A stretch of DNA of 64,000 nt from NCBI RefSeq assembly GCF_001027285.1, contig NZ_CP011509.1, positions 5,294,501-5,358,500 of the forward strand. The letters are read 5' to 3'. Shown one piece after another: positions 7,976 to 16,935 of this stretch. The DNA is from Archangium gephyra (lineage in GTDB: Bacteria > Myxococcota > Myxococcia > Myxococcales > Myxococcaceae). The notes beneath the pieces are model-generated. The model saw only the letters and a list, made by a program, of their open reading frames with translations. It was not told where the DNA came from and made no database searches. Position 1 is the stretch's first letter. Each line of letters starts with the position of its first letter. Made by a program: the position numbers and the translations under genes.

Positions 7976-8797
7976 ATGAACCGCGCAGCCGCAGCAATCT
8001 TCCTGGCTCTCTTATGTTCAGGCTGTCCCAAGCGCATCGATTTCGGGCCCCAGGGCCCCATCACCCGGGCCGAGGAGCTCTTCCGCCTGACGAGCGCCGC
8101 CCAGGACCAGGTGGCCACCCTCCAGGGTGACGGGAAGATCCGGATCGAGTCCCCCCAGGGCTCCGGCACCGTCTCCGCCTTCCTGGCCGTCTCCCGGCCG
8201 GGCCTGCTGCGCGTGGAGATGTTCGACTTCTTCAACCGGCCCATCGCCGTGCTCGTCACCGACGGCCAGCGCTTCGGTCTGCTCCAATTCCAGGAGAACA
8301 AGTACTACCAGGGGCCGGCCACCCCCCGGAACCTCTCGCGCTTCCTGCCCGTGGCCCTGCCGAGCGAGGAGCTGGTCTCCGTGATGCTCGGCAAGGTGCC
8401 CTTCATCCCCGCCGAGCGCATGACGCTCACCCTGGATGAGAAGGAGCGGTTGTACGTCCTCACGCTCCACAAGGGAGGCGTGTCCCAGGTGCTCCACGTC
8501 CACCCCAAGCACCTCCGGGTGGTGCGCAGCCAGGTGCGCGGCCTCGAGACCTACGGGCTCGAGTACGAGAACTTCAAGGAGCAGGGGGACTTCGTCTTCC
8601 CCCACGAGGTGACGCTCCGGGCCCCCGGCGCCGACACCTCCCTGGGCCTGCGCTACACCGGCATCACCCTCAACGAGTCCCCGGACCTGACGCTCTTCGA
8701 CCTCTCCGCTCCCGAGGACATCCCCGTCGTCGAGGTGGACGAGGGGGGCCAGTCCCTGCCTCCGGTTGCCCTGCCTCCTGCCTCGCCGGGTTCTTGA
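7976..8797 (+). CDS. outer-membrane-type lipoprotein (LolB/DUF4292-like)
   Basis: A 273-residue lipoprotein with a short signal ending in CSGC; Cys17 would be acylated. The body looks like the LolA/LolB-type half-barrel seen in DUF4292-like proteins: repeated beta strands around GDGKIRIESPQGSGTVSAFLAV, and a later stretch about slope-free lipid carriers. It may take part in lipid or lipoprotein traffic to the outer membrane. The fold assignment rests on pattern, not search. The lipobox has Cys rather than Leu at -3, which is unusual. Confidence 0.6.
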   Translation: MNRAAAAIFLALLCSGCPKRIDFGPQGPITRAEELFRLTSAAQDQVATLQGDGKIRIESPQGSGTVSAFLAVSRPGLLRVEMFDFFNRPIAVLVTDGQRFGLLQFQENKYYQGPATPRNLSRFLPVALPSEELVSVMLGKVPFIPAERMTLTLDEKERLYVLTLHKGGVSQVLHVHPKHLRVVRSQVRGLETYGLEYENFKEQGDFVFPHEVTLRAPGADTSLGLRYTGITLNESPDLTLFDLSAPEDIPVVEVDEGGQSLPPVALPPASPGS

Positions 8798-8856
8798 GCG
8801 GGTGTCGTCGATAATGCGGCAATGGTTGGAACTTCAGGTACACTGACTCCAAAGGC

Positions 8857-8872
8857 GGGTCCGTTCGGACTC
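8857..8872 (+). other. short leader hairpin
   Basis: GGGTCC (8857-8862) and GGACTC (8867-8872) pair with one G-U across a GTTC tetraloop, 14 bases upstream of the ATG at 8887. It could modulate translation of the GspE-N gene or be incidental in GC-rich DNA. Confidence 0.25.
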
Positions 8873-8886
8873 ACCGCGACTGCGAC

Positions 8887-9639
8887 ATGGCACAGATCAA
8901 GCTTGGTGAACTGCTGATCAAGGCGAACGTGCTCCAGGAGAGCCAGCTCAAGGCGGCGCTCGCGGAGCAGGCGAAGTGGGGCGGGAAGCTGGGAGAGATC
9001 CTGGTGCGGATGAACCTCGTGTCCGAGGACATCCTGGTTCGGGCGTTGTCCAAGCAGCTCGCCATTCCGGCGGTGAACCTGGACGCGGTGAAGGAGATCC
9101 CCGCGCACGTGCTCAACAAGATCCCGCTGCAGACGGCGCGGGACTTCGCGGTGCTGCCGCTGCAGCTGCGCGACGACGGCAAGACGCTGGTGGTGGCCAT
9201 CTCGGACCCGCTCAACGTGCGGCAGCTGGACGAGCTGCGCGCCGTCACCAAGTGCCGGATCGTCCCCAACGTGGCGGGGCGCACGGCCATCGCCCGGTCC
9301 ATGGCGCGCTTCTACGATGACCAGGGTGAGCTGGCCGACGCGGACACCAACTTCAAGGTGGTGGATGCCCAGGGCCGCACGGTCGTCAAGAACATGAACG
9401 CGCCCACCGCGCCTCCGCCGGCCGCTCCCTCCAGGACCCCGGCGCCCGCCCCCATGCCGCCCGCGCCCTCGCGCGAGGTGCCCTCGGTGCGGGGTGGCAA
9501 CGGCAGCCCGGTGGAGCTCCTGCGCAGCGTGGAGGAGGTGCAGCGCAAGGAAGTGGCCGCTCTCAAGGCCATGGTGGAACTGCTCATCGAGAAGGGTGTG
9601 TTCACCCGCGACGAGTACCTGGCGAAGGTCAAGCGTTAA
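8887..9639 (+). CDS. stand-alone GspE N-terminal (MshEN-like) protein 1
   Basis: A 250-residue cytoplasmic protein whose first about 150 residues match the N-terminal domain of type II secretion/type IV pilus ATPases: KLGELLIKANVL..., then KLGEILVRMNLV..., then LPLQL-KTLVVAISDP. MshEN domains of this type are known c-di-GMP receptors. A Pro/Ala linker follows, then a short helical C-terminus. There is no Walker A or B motif, so it is not an ATPase. It precedes a second protein of the same design by 24 bases. Confidence 0.75.
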   Translation: MAQIKLGELLIKANVLQESQLKAALAEQAKWGGKLGEILVRMNLVSEDILVRALSKQLAIPAVNLDAVKEIPAHVLNKIPLQTARDFAVLPLQLRDDGKTLVVAISDPLNVRQLDELRAVTKCRIVPNVAGRTAIARSMARFYDDQGELADADTNFKVVDAQGRTVVKNMNAPTAPPPAAPSRTPAPAPMPPAPSREVPSVRGGNGSPVELLRSVEEVQRKEVAALKAMVELLIEKGVFTRDEYLAKVKR

Positions 9640-9663
9640 GCCGTCCAGCCCCCCGTCCCTTCC

Positions 9664-10746
9664 ATGCGCAAGAAGATCGGCGAGCTGCTCATCGAGTCCG
9701 GCGCACTCAATCCGGAGCAGGTCCGCAAGGCGCTCGGACAGCAACGGGTCCATGGCCAGGGACAGCGCCTGGGCTCGGTCATCATTGCCCTGGGCTTCAC
9801 CGAGCCCACCGCCGTGGCCCAGGCCCTGGCGCGTCAGTTCGATCTGCCCTTCGTCCAGCTCCCGGAGGAGATCCCCCAGAAGGTGCGCGAGCTCGTCTCG
9901 CTCGACTTCCAGGCCGAGCACCGCTTCGTGCTGTTCGGGCTCGAGCGCGAGGCCCGGGGCGAGCGGCTGCTCGTGGCGGTGGATGATCCGTCGGACCTGA
10001 CCGTGGTGGGCGAGCTGAGCTTCCAGCTCAACAAGCCCATCCGGGTGCACGTGGCCGCCGAGGACGACATCGACCGCTCGCTCGATCTGGTGAGCGGCCG
10101 GGCGGTGGGGTTGCTCGCCGCGGAGGACGACACCCACGAACCGCCGGTGTTGGAGTCCGTCAGCGAGAGCCTTCCGCCGTCCTCGGCCGCCGCCGCCGTC
10201 TCGGCCCTGCTCGATTGGGATGAGCCCTCCGCGCCGCCGCCCCCTGTCGCCGGTCCCCCCCTCCTCACCCCGAGGTCCGCTTTGAAGCCAAAGCCGCCCA
10301 CGCCCCCGGCTCCGCCGCCCTTCGATGATGAGGACGAGGACATCACCCTCATCACGCCCAGGGCCTCGCCCAGGTCCAAGGCCGCCGCGAGCCCGCCGCC
10401 GCCTCCTCCTCCGCAGGAGAGCGAGGATCTCCTGGATGAGCTGCTCGGCGAGCCCGAGTCCCCGGCGCCTCCCGCCGCGTCCGGCCAGCCGGGCGTGCCG
10501 GTGGTCGTCTTCGGAGGGGCCGCGAAGGGCCTGCCGCAGCCGCCTCCCGCGCCCCGGCCTCCGGACATCACGGACGAGGACCTGAAGGTGCTCGAGGACC
10601 TCGAGCGGATGGCGGATGGCGGCGAGGCGGAGCTGCACACGGAGAAGGTGAAGCCCGCGCGCATGGTGGCCAGCCTCATCCGGCTCCTCATCCGCAAGCG
10701 CATCATCCGCGAGGAGGAGTTCCTGGAGGAGCTGTCCCGGAAGTGA
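9664..10746 (+). CDS. stand-alone GspE N-terminal (MshEN-like) protein 2
   Basis: A 360-residue protein with an N-terminal MshEN-like domain (KIGELLIESGAL..., RLGSVIIALGF..., then LLVAVDDPSDL), about residues 1-150. A long Pro/Ala/acidic linker (about 155-300) follows, then a helical C-terminal module (VASLIRLLIRKRIIREEEFLEEL). That module resembles the end of its neighbour at 8887 (VELLIEKGVFTRDEYLAKV). There is no ATPase domain. The pair looks like a regulatory duo, perhaps acting on pili or secretion through c-di-GMP. Confidence 0.72.
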   Translation: MRKKIGELLIESGALNPEQVRKALGQQRVHGQGQRLGSVIIALGFTEPTAVAQALARQFDLPFVQLPEEIPQKVRELVSLDFQAEHRFVLFGLEREARGERLLVAVDDPSDLTVVGELSFQLNKPIRVHVAAEDDIDRSLDLVSGRAVGLLAAEDDTHEPPVLESVSESLPPSSAAAAVSALLDWDEPSAPPPPVAGPPLLTPRSALKPKPPTPPAPPPFDDEDEDITLITPRASPRSKAAASPPPPPPPQESEDLLDELLGEPESPAPPAASGQPGVPVVVFGGAAKGLPQPPPAPRPPDITDEDLKVLEDLERMADGGEAELHTEKVKPARMVASLIRLLIRKRIIREEEFLEELSRK

Positions 10747-10775
10747 TGCCCCGGGCCGGGTGTTGAGGCCCGGCC

Positions 10776-11777
10776 GTGAGCCCCATGTCCGAGCCCCTCC
10801 TGGATGTTCGTGGACTGAAGACCCAGCTCTCCCTGGAGGAGGGCCCGGTGCTGGCCGTGGACGACGTGTCCTTCTCCATTCCGCCTGGCGGCACGCTGGG
10901 CGTGGTGGGGGAGAGCGGCTGTGGCAAGAGCCTCACCGCGCTCTCGGTGATGCGGCTGGTGCCCGAGCCGCCCGGCCGTGTGGTGGGCGGGCGGATTCTC
11001 TTCCAGGGCGAGGACCTGCTCGCGCTCCCCGAGGAGAAGATGCGCCGCATGCGTGGGCGCCACCTGTCCATGGTGTTCCAGGAGCCGATGACCTCGCTCA
11101 ACCCCGTCTACACGGTGGGCGAGCAGATCTCCGAGGGGGTGCGGCTGCACCAGGGATTGTCGAAGGCCGCCGCGCGCGAGCACTCGGTGGAGATGCTGCG
11201 CCAGGTGGGCATTCCCGCTCCCGAGCAGCGCGTGGACAGCTACCCGCACCAGCTCTCCGGGGGCATGCGCCAGCGGGTGATGATCGCCATGGCGCTCGCG
11301 TGTGGGCCGGAGCTGCTCATCGCGGACGAGCCCACCACGGCGTTGGACGTCACCATCCAGGCGCAGATCCTGGAGCTGCTCAAGCGGTTGCAGTCGGAGC
11401 GCCGCATGGCGGTGATGCTCATCACCCACGATCTGGGCGTGGTGGCCGAGAGCTGTGATGCGGTGGTGGTGATGTACGCGGGCCGGGTGGTGGAGCGGGC
11501 TCCGGTGAAGGCACTCTTCCGCCAGCCGGCGCACCCGTACACGGCGGGGCTGCTGCGCTCGATTCCGGCCCTCCAGGAGACGGGTGGGGCAGGGGAGCGC
11601 CCCCGGTTGAAGACGATTCCCGGCATGGTGCCGAGCCTCCGCCGGCTGCCCGGGGGATGCCGCTTCCGGGACCGGTGCGAGCGGGCCCTGGACCTCTGCG
11701 CCCGCGTGGAGCCCGCCCTGGAACTCAAGCGCGACGGCCAGGAGGCCGCGTGCCACAACCCGGTGCCCGCGCCATGA
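10776..11777 (+). CDS. peptide/nickel ABC transporter ATP-binding protein (DppD/OppD type)
   Basis: A 333-residue ABC ATPase with Walker [10 protein letters not shown]-loop [11 protein letters not shown], signature LSGGMRQRV, Walker [13 protein letters not shown] and the H-loop. The C-terminal Cys-rich oligopeptide-transporter region ([15 protein letters not shown]) often binds an Fe-S cluster. GTG 10776 is preferred because GAGG lies 7-10 bases before it; ATG 10785 is the alternative. It overlaps the next ATPase by four bases. No permease or binding-protein gene is in the window, so the transporter is encoded elsewhere in part. Confidence 0.88.
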   Translation: MSPMSEPLLDVRGLKTQLSLEEGPVLAVDDVSFSIPPGGTLGVVGESGCGKSLTALSVMRLVPEPPGRVVGGRILFQGEDLLALPEEKMRRMRGRHLSMVFQEPMTSLNPVYTVGEQISEGVRLHQGLSKAAAREHSVEMLRQVGIPAPEQRVDSYPHQLSGGMRQRVMIAMALACGPELLIADEPTTALDVTIQAQILELLKRLQSERRMAVMLITHDLGVVAESCDAVVVMYAGRVVERAPVKALFRQPAHPYTAGLLRSIPALQETGGAGERPRLKTIPGMVPSLRRLPGGCRFRDRCERALDLCARVEPALELKRDGQEAACHNPVPAP

Positions 11778-12799
11778 CCGAGCCCCTGCTGCAGGTGCGC
11801 GACGTGAAGACGCACTTCCCGGTACGCGGGGGGTTGCTCGGGCGCGTGCGGGGCACCGTGAAGGCGGTGGATGGGGTGGGCTTCGACGTGCGGCGCGGCG
11901 AGACACTCGGCCTGGTGGGCGAGAGCGGCTGTGGCAAGAGCACGTTGGGGCGCACGCTGCTGCGGCTCGTGGAGCCCACGGCGGGTTCCATCCGCTTCGA
12001 GGGCCGTGAGCTGACGGGTCTCTCCCAGCGCGAGCTGCGCCCCCTGCGGCGGCGGATGCAGCTCGTCTTCCAGGATCCGTACGCCTCGCTCAACCCGCGC
12101 ATGACGGTGCGGGACATCCTGGGCGAGCCCTTCGCCATCCACGGTTTGGAGCGCGGCCCCGCGCGCGAGGCGAAGGTGGGCGAGCTGTTGGATCTGATGG
12201 GCCTGCCGCGCGACGCCCTGGGCCGCTACCCGCATGAGTTCTCGGGAGGACAGCGCCAGCGCATCGGCATCGCGCGGGCCATCGCCCTGCGGCCGGACCT
12301 GGTGGTCGCCGATGAGCCCATCAGCGCGCTCGACGTCTCCATCCAGGCGCAGATCGTCAACCTGCTGGTGGACCTGCAGCGCGAGTTGGGGCTGACGTAC
12401 ATCTTCATCGCGCACGACCTGAAGATCGTCGAGTACGTGTCCACGCGCGTGGCGGTGATGTACCTGGGCCGCATCGTGGAGCTGGCGGACGCGGCGGACC
12501 TGTACCGGAAGCCTCGCCACCCGTACACGCAGGCGCTGCTGTCGGCGGTGCCGGTGCCGGACCCCGAGCACAAGCGCTCGCGCATCATTCTTCAGGGGGA
12601 CGTGCCGTCGCCGCTCGCGCCACCGCCCGGGTGCCCCTTCCATCCGCGTTGCCCGTACGCCATGGAGCGGTGCCGGCGCGAGACGCCGCCCCTGTATGCG
12701 CTGGGCAACGGGCACACCGCCGCGTGCTTCCTGGTGGAGGACGAGGCGCGGAAGGCCACGGAGGGAGGGTCGGGTGTTCTGGCTCAGTCACCATCATGA
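11774..12799 (+). CDS. peptide ABC transporter ATP-binding protein (DppF/OppF type)
   Basis: A 341-residue ABC ATPase with Walker [10 protein letters not shown], signature [14 protein letters not shown], Walker [13 protein letters not shown], and the C-terminal [15 protein letters not shown] Cys motif of the OppF/DppF family. It should pair with the preceding ATPase as the heterodimeric motor of a di/oligopeptide importer. The ATGA overlap with the gene before shows translational coupling. Its 3' end overlaps the next gene by 26 bases. Confidence 0.88.
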   Translation: MTEPLLQVRDVKTHFPVRGGLLGRVRGTVKAVDGVGFDVRRGETLGLVGESGCGKSTLGRTLLRLVEPTAGSIRFEGRELTGLSQRELRPLRRRMQLVFQDPYASLNPRMTVRDILGEPFAIHGLERGPAREAKVGELLDLMGLPRDALGRYPHEFSGGQRQRIGIARAIALRPDLVVADEPISALDVSIQAQIVNLLVDLQRELGLTYIFIAHDLKIVEYVSTRVAVMYLGRIVELADAADLYRKPRHPYTQALLSAVPVPDPEHKRSRIILQGDVPSPLAPPPGCPFHPRCPYAMERCRRETPPLYALGNGHTAACFLVEDEARKATEGGSGVLAQSPS

Positions 12800-13181
12800 G
12801 GAGGAGTACAACCGGACGTACGTGCTCGGCGGCGTGCGGGTGTGCGCGCGCTGCCTGGGGACGTACCCGGTGCTGCTGGCCGTGATGGTGGGCCTCTTCA
12901 AGGTGCGGGCGCCCCTGTCGTGGGAGTGGGACGTGCCGGTGGTGCTCGGCCTCACCCTGCCGGCGCTCGTGGACTGGGCGGTGGGGCGCTTCCGTCCAGG
13001 CGGTGGCTCCAACGCCGTGCGCACTCTTACGGGTGTACTGCTGGGCGTGGCGCTGGGCCGCTCGTTGTTCATCCACCTCCAGCGGCCCTTGCCTCAGGTC
13101 TTGGTGTGGCAGGCGGCCCTGGTGGCCGTGGTCGCGCTCCCCGTTCTGCTCATGACCTATCGCGGCTCAAGGGACGGATAG
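12774..13181 (+). CDS. DUF2085-family membrane protein
   Basis: A 135-residue protein with an N-terminal HHH stretch and the CxRCxGTYP motif ([10 protein letters not shown]) typical of DUF2085. About three transmembrane segments follow. GTG 12774 is chosen because GAGGGAGGG precedes it. It overlaps the end of the ABC ATPase gene by 26 bases and, on the opposite strand, the end of the WD40 gene by 25 bases. Function is unknown; His/Cys residues hint at metal or redox binding. Confidence 0.65.
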   Translation: MFWLSHHHEEEYNRTYVLGGVRVCARCLGTYPVLLAVMVGLFKVRAPLSWEWDVPVVLGLTLPALVDWAVGRFRPGGGSNAVRTLTGVLLGVALGRSLFIHLQRPLPQVLVWQAALVAVVALPVLLMTYRGSRDG

Positions 13182-14167
13182 GGGACGGCCCACAGTCCCA
13201 CGGTGTAGTCGCCCTGGCCCCAGGCCACATACGCCCCATCGGGAGAGAAGGCGGCGGAGCTCGTCTGCTCGTCGTTGCCATCCTGATGGCCGAAGAGACA
13301 CTCTCCCGTGTCGAAGCGGTAGACGCTGAAGAAGGGGCCATCACCCGCCACCACCAGCAGTGAGCCGTCGGGGTTGAAGCTCAGACGCCAGGCCCTGGGG
13401 GCATCGAACGTTCGCACGATGCGCCTCTGTTCGAGGTCCACCACGTGGATGCCATTGTCGCCCGTCCCCGCGGCGAGCAGCGGCTCGGTGGGATGGAATG
13501 CCACGTCCCAGACATAGGGATCGTTCCCGCTCAGCAGGCACAGCGTCGCGCCCGTGGTGGCATCCCAGAGTTGAAGGGTGCCGGAGCCTTCGTCGGTGGG
13601 GGTTTGGCTTTGCGCCGCCGCGATGAAGCGCCCGTCGGGTGAGATGGCACAACCTTGGGAGTAGAAGTTCTTGGGCGGCGCCTCCATCTCGCGCAGAGAG
13701 CGCCAGCGCTCCACGTCCCACAGCAGCCCCTTCCCATCATCCACCGTCATCGCCAACAAGGAGCCGTCGGCGGAGGCGCTCATTCCAGAGAGGAAGTGGG
13801 GAAAGGGCGCCTCGTTCCGGAGCGAACCGTCCCGGGTGGACAGGGCCACGAGCCTCTTCTTCCAAGCCGCGGGAGCCGTCGCGTCAGGCTCGCCCACCGC
13901 CACCACGAGCTCCCTCCCGGGAAGGACGCAGAACTCGGACGAGAGGGGCATCTCCGCCGAGCACGCGGGCAGGTCGGATTCACCGCGCAGGTTCCACCAG
14001 CGAATCCTGTCGGGCTGTGTCCGCTCCATGGCCAGCAGGAGGGTGCTCTGGCTGTCGAAGGCGAGGTGCTGTCCCCAGCTCTTGATGGACGCAGGAGGGC
14101 CGAACCGCCGTACGCGTGTGAGGCGAGAGGCGTTGGCCACCGTGATGGGCTCGCGTTGGGAGTGCAT
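13157..14167 (-). CDS. WD40-repeat protein
   Basis: A 336-residue cytoplasmic protein made of degenerate WD40 blades: segments such as GKGLLWDVERW, GTLQLWDATTG, NGIHVVDLEQ and [11 protein letters not shown] recur, alternating with SPDG/HPTE-type turns (AISPDGRFIAA, AFHPTEPLLAAG, SFNPDGSLLVVAG, AFSPDGAYVAWG). It should form a beta-propeller scaffold. No signal peptide or enzymatic domain is attached. It converges on and overlaps the DUF2085 gene and diverges from the fusion gene at 14229. Confidence 0.75.
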   Translation of the reverse strand: MHSQREPITVANASRLTRVRRFGPPASIKSWGQHLAFDSQSTLLLAMERTQPDRIRWWNLRGESDLPACSAEMPLSSEFCVLPGRELVVAVGEPDATAPAAWKKRLVALSTRDGSLRNEAPFPHFLSGMSASADGSLLAMTVDDGKGLLWDVERWRSLREMEAPPKNFYSQGCAISPDGRFIAAAQSQTPTDEGSGTLQLWDATTGATLCLLSGNDPYVWDVAFHPTEPLLAAGTGDNGIHVVDLEQRRIVRTFDAPRAWRLSFNPDGSLLVVAGDGPFFSVYRFDTGECLFGHQDGNDEQTSSAAFSPDGAYVAWGQGDYTVGLWAVPYPSLEPR

Positions 14168-14214
14168 GGCGGCTCTACCTTACGGCTGGCTCGGGCGGGA
14201 CTGACATTTCCGAC

Positions 14215-14220
14215 TAGAGT
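14215..14220 (+). promoter_or_regulatory. TAGAGT -10-like element close to start codon
   Basis: TAGAGT ends eight bases before ATG 14229, with no Shine-Dalgarno between them. Transcription would begin almost at the start codon, giving a leaderless or nearly leaderless mRNA. No clear -35 is visible. Confidence 0.35.
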
Positions 14221-14228
14221 GCACACCC

Positions 14229-16097
14229 ATGACGAAGGGGGAGGAGACCCCGCGCACCGAGACGGTCGCGGGGGAGTTCCAGCGGAAGCTCGACGCGTGG
14301 GCGGAGCGGTTTCGCGGACGGCCCACGGAGGAGCTCCGCGCGCTGCTGCTGCTCGCCCTCGAACGGGAGCGCATCGTCGCGGTGGCCTACCGGGACGAGG
14401 TGATGCGCGAGCGCCTCGCGTCCGTGGCCATGCCGGAGGAGAGCCGGGCCCTCATACGTCAGGCGCTCGCCTGGGCGTGGCGCGACGAGGAGATGCACGC
14501 CATCTATACGCGAGGGGTGCTGCTCCGGATCGGCTCCGTGCGCGTCCGGGTGGCCACATGGCTCTCGCACGTCGCGGGCGCGCTCGCTGGCTGGGCGGTC
14601 GCCGTCCGTCACCACACGTCGTTCTCGCGCGCGCCCATCTCCACGCTCATCGCGTCCTTCGTCATGTTCCTGGGCCGGCTGGGGGGCAAGGTGCCGAAGC
14701 CCATGCGCGACAAACTCCGGCACCTCACGCTCCGGGAGTATTGCGCGCTCCAGGTGGACGCGGAGGAGAGCGCCTCGCTCGGGTGGAAGCGGATCGCCCA
14801 GGTCGCTCCCCGGGTGCCGGAGCTGCCTCCGGACGCGGGCACGTGGTTCTCGCGCATGCACTCCGACGAGGACAAGCACGCCCGCATCTTCCGCGCCCTC
14901 ATGGAGACGCTCGGCGAGGGGGACTCGGTCCTCGCACCCACTGGCTCGCTGATCTCCGAGGTGGGCCACGCCGACGAGCTGTTCCTGCCTCGTGCACTGC
15001 GCTCGGCCCCGCTCCGTTCGCACCCGGTGGGGCAGGGAGGACGCGTCGTCGTCCACGTGTCGCCGGCCGGTGAGTCCAAGCAGGAGGCGCTCCGCCGGGC
15101 CGTGGAGGACGCCGGGCTCGTGGAGGTGGTCCGCGCCAGGGCCGAGGCGCTGGGCCGGCCAATCTCCTCCCTCCGGGTGCTCGTGCGCGTCAGCTTCATG
15201 CTGGGCTACCACCGCGATGACCGCTCCAACATCACGGACCCGGAGCTCGTCGAGGCCCTCGCACTGCGGCTGCGCGAGCTGGGCCTCGAGGACATCGCCG
15301 TCGCCGATGCCGGCAACCTCTACGACTGGTTCTTCGACGGGCGGAGTGTCCACGAGGTCGCGCGCTACTTTGGCTTCACCTCACCCGCGTATCGCGTCGT
15401 GGACCTCGAGGCCGAGCAGGTGCCGCACGACTACAGCCGTGGCATGGCGCAGTCGACCATCGCCCGCTCCTGGAGGGACGCGGAGCTGCGCATCGTGTTC
15501 TCCAAGGCCCGGAGCCACCCCGTGGATCTCACGCACCTCTCCATCGCCACCATCCAGGGCGTGGGCGGCCGGTTCGACGAGTTCCTCTTCGCCGAGCGGT
15601 TCGCCAGCCGGGAGACGGCGCTGCTCATGCCGCTGCTCGACTTCCCACCGCACTTCGCGCTCATCGACGCCTTCGAGCACGCGGCGGATGGGCTGGTCGG
15701 AATCCTCGGCTGCCGACGGCCCCCCGCGCCTCGCCGCCTCTACGCGGGCGCGGACGCGCTGGCCGTGGATCTCCTCGCGACGCGCCACCTCGTGGGAGGA
15801 GAGCCCCTCCAATCCCCGCTCCTCCGGCTGGCGTGCGACTGGTTCGGAGACCCCCGGAGCGCCACTCAGCTCATGGGCCCCGACGAGGCCATCCCCGGCT
15901 TCCGCGCCCCGTACCAGACGGAGTTGCACGCGCTCATGGGGCTGCTCTCGATTCCCGTCTGGCAGTTCGCCAGCGGCCGGGGCGCGGCGTTCCTGCCAGC
16001 CATGGACACGCGGGCGTTTCCGCCGAAGTCCGGCCACGGACAGGGTCCCTTCTGGCGCTTGTACCGGGCCCTGATGCGGGCGCTGGTGGGACCGTGA
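14229..16097 (+). CDS. ferritin-like domain fused to DUF362 domain
   Basis: A 622-residue protein. The N-terminal half (about 1-250) is a helical ferritin-like/rubrerythrin-like region, with a EExH-type helix (RDEEMHAIY) and a later DAEES...DEDKHARIF stretch that could bind a di-metal centre. The C-terminal half (about 275-580) is a DUF362 domain (RVVVHVSP..., ...SFMLGYHRDD, KARSHP). DUF362 proteins are often linked to iron-sulfur or redox functions, but this one shows no ferredoxin cysteines. The fusion suggests a metal- or oxygen-linked role; the reaction is unknown. Confidence 0.62.
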   Translation: MTKGEETPRTETVAGEFQRKLDAWAERFRGRPTEELRALLLLALERERIVAVAYRDEVMRERLASVAMPEESRALIRQALAWAWRDEEMHAIYTRGVLLRIGSVRVRVATWLSHVAGALAGWAVAVRHHTSFSRAPISTLIASFVMFLGRLGGKVPKPMRDKLRHLTLREYCALQVDAEESASLGWKRIAQVAPRVPELPPDAGTWFSRMHSDEDKHARIFRALMETLGEGDSVLAPTGSLISEVGHADELFLPRALRSAPLRSHPVGQGGRVVVHVSPAGESKQEALRRAVEDAGLVEVVRARAEALGRPISSLRVLVRVSFMLGYHRDDRSNITDPELVEALALRLRELGLEDIAVADAGNLYDWFFDGRSVHEVARYFGFTSPAYRVVDLEAEQVPHDYSRGMAQSTIARSWRDAELRIVFSKARSHPVDLTHLSIATIQGVGGRFDEFLFAERFASRETALLMPLLDFPPHFALIDAFEHAADGLVGILGCRRPPAPRRLYAGADALAVDLLATRHLVGGEPLQSPLLRLACDWFGDPRSATQLMGPDEAIPGFRAPYQTELHALMGLLSIPVWQFASGRGAAFLPAMDTRAFPPKSGHGQGPFWRLYRALMRALVGP

Positions 16098-16302
16098 GCC
16101 CGCTCGGCCGCTCGCTCCCGGACGGCGGGCAGGGCAGCCTCCTGGAGGGACGGGCGGGCGGGACTGCCTTGGTGACAGCGCCCACGCTCCCTGTCATTCT
16201 CGCCACTTACAGAGGGCCAAAATCGGGTAGACCCGAATCCCCCTTCGGCCGTTAATCCGGCGGGAGGGGTGAGGACAGGCATAGGGCCCTGGAAACGGGG
16301 GA
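16098..16302. other. intergenic region with two dyads upstream of ECF sigma gene
   Basis: A 205-base gap with no gene. It holds TGACAG-N12-CTGTCA (16173-16178 and 16191-16196) and a 14-bp palindrome TCGGGT-AG-ACCCGA (16223-16236). Either could be a control site for the sigma/anti-sigma operon. No canonical sigma-70 promoter stands out. Confidence 0.4.
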
Positions 16303-16935
16303 GTGTTGGGACCGGAGACCTCAGACGAACGGCTGATGCTCGCCTTCCGGGCGGGGGATGCTCGTGCGTTCGAGGTGCTGGTGCGAAGGCACCGGACGCC
16401 GGTGTTCAACTTCATCCTCCGTTTCACCGGCCACCGTGCGCGGGCGGAAGACGTGCTTCAGGAGACGTGGCTGAAGGTGGTGCGCAGCGCCCCGGAGTAC
16501 GAGGCGAAAGCGAAGTTCACCACCTGGGTCTACACGATTGCGAGGAACCTCTGCGTGGACAGCGCGCGCAAAGAGAGCTACCGGCAGGCGGCCTCGCTGG
16601 AGGCGCCCACGACGGGTACCGAGGGCGATGAGGGCCGGCCCCTGGGTGAGGCCCTGCCCGACGAGGGCGTGAGCCCCGAGCGCGGTGCCTACAACGCCCG
16701 CGTGCGGCCCCTGCTGGAGCGCGCGCTGGCCAGCCTCCCGGAGGAGCAGCGCGAGGTGTTCATCCTGCGCGAGTACAGCGGCATCCCCTTCAAGGAGATC
16801 GCCGAGGTGACAGCGGTGTCCGAGAATACGGTGAAGAGCCGCATGCGTTATGCCCTCGAGGGTCTGCGCCGGCGTCTGGCCGAGCTCGGGGTGGACGGTG
16901 ACCTGGCCGAGGACGGAAGGACGGTGGCGGGATGA
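16303..16935 (+). CDS. ECF-type RNA polymerase sigma factor
   Basis: A 210-residue sigma-70-family factor of the extracytoplasmic function type. Region 2 (about 20-85) includes FEVLVRRHRTPVFNF and AEDVLQETWLKV; region 4 (about 135-195) includes LPEEQREVFILREYSGIPFKEIAEV and a helix-turn-helix. It redirects RNA polymerase to a dedicated regulon. GTG 16303 or TTG 16306 is the start, with a GGGGGA run just before. It overlaps the anti-sigma gene by four bases, the usual ECF arrangement, so it is probably held inactive by that protein. The signal is unknown. Confidence 0.9.
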   Translation: MLGPETSDERLMLAFRAGDARAFEVLVRRHRTPVFNFILRFTGHRARAEDVLQETWLKVVRSAPEYEAKAKFTTWVYTIARNLCVDSARKESYRQAASLEAPTTGTEGDEGRPLGEALPDEGVSPERGAYNARVRPLLERALASLPEEQREVFILREYSGIPFKEIAEVTAVSENTVKSRMRYALEGLRRRLAELGVDGDLAEDGRTVAG

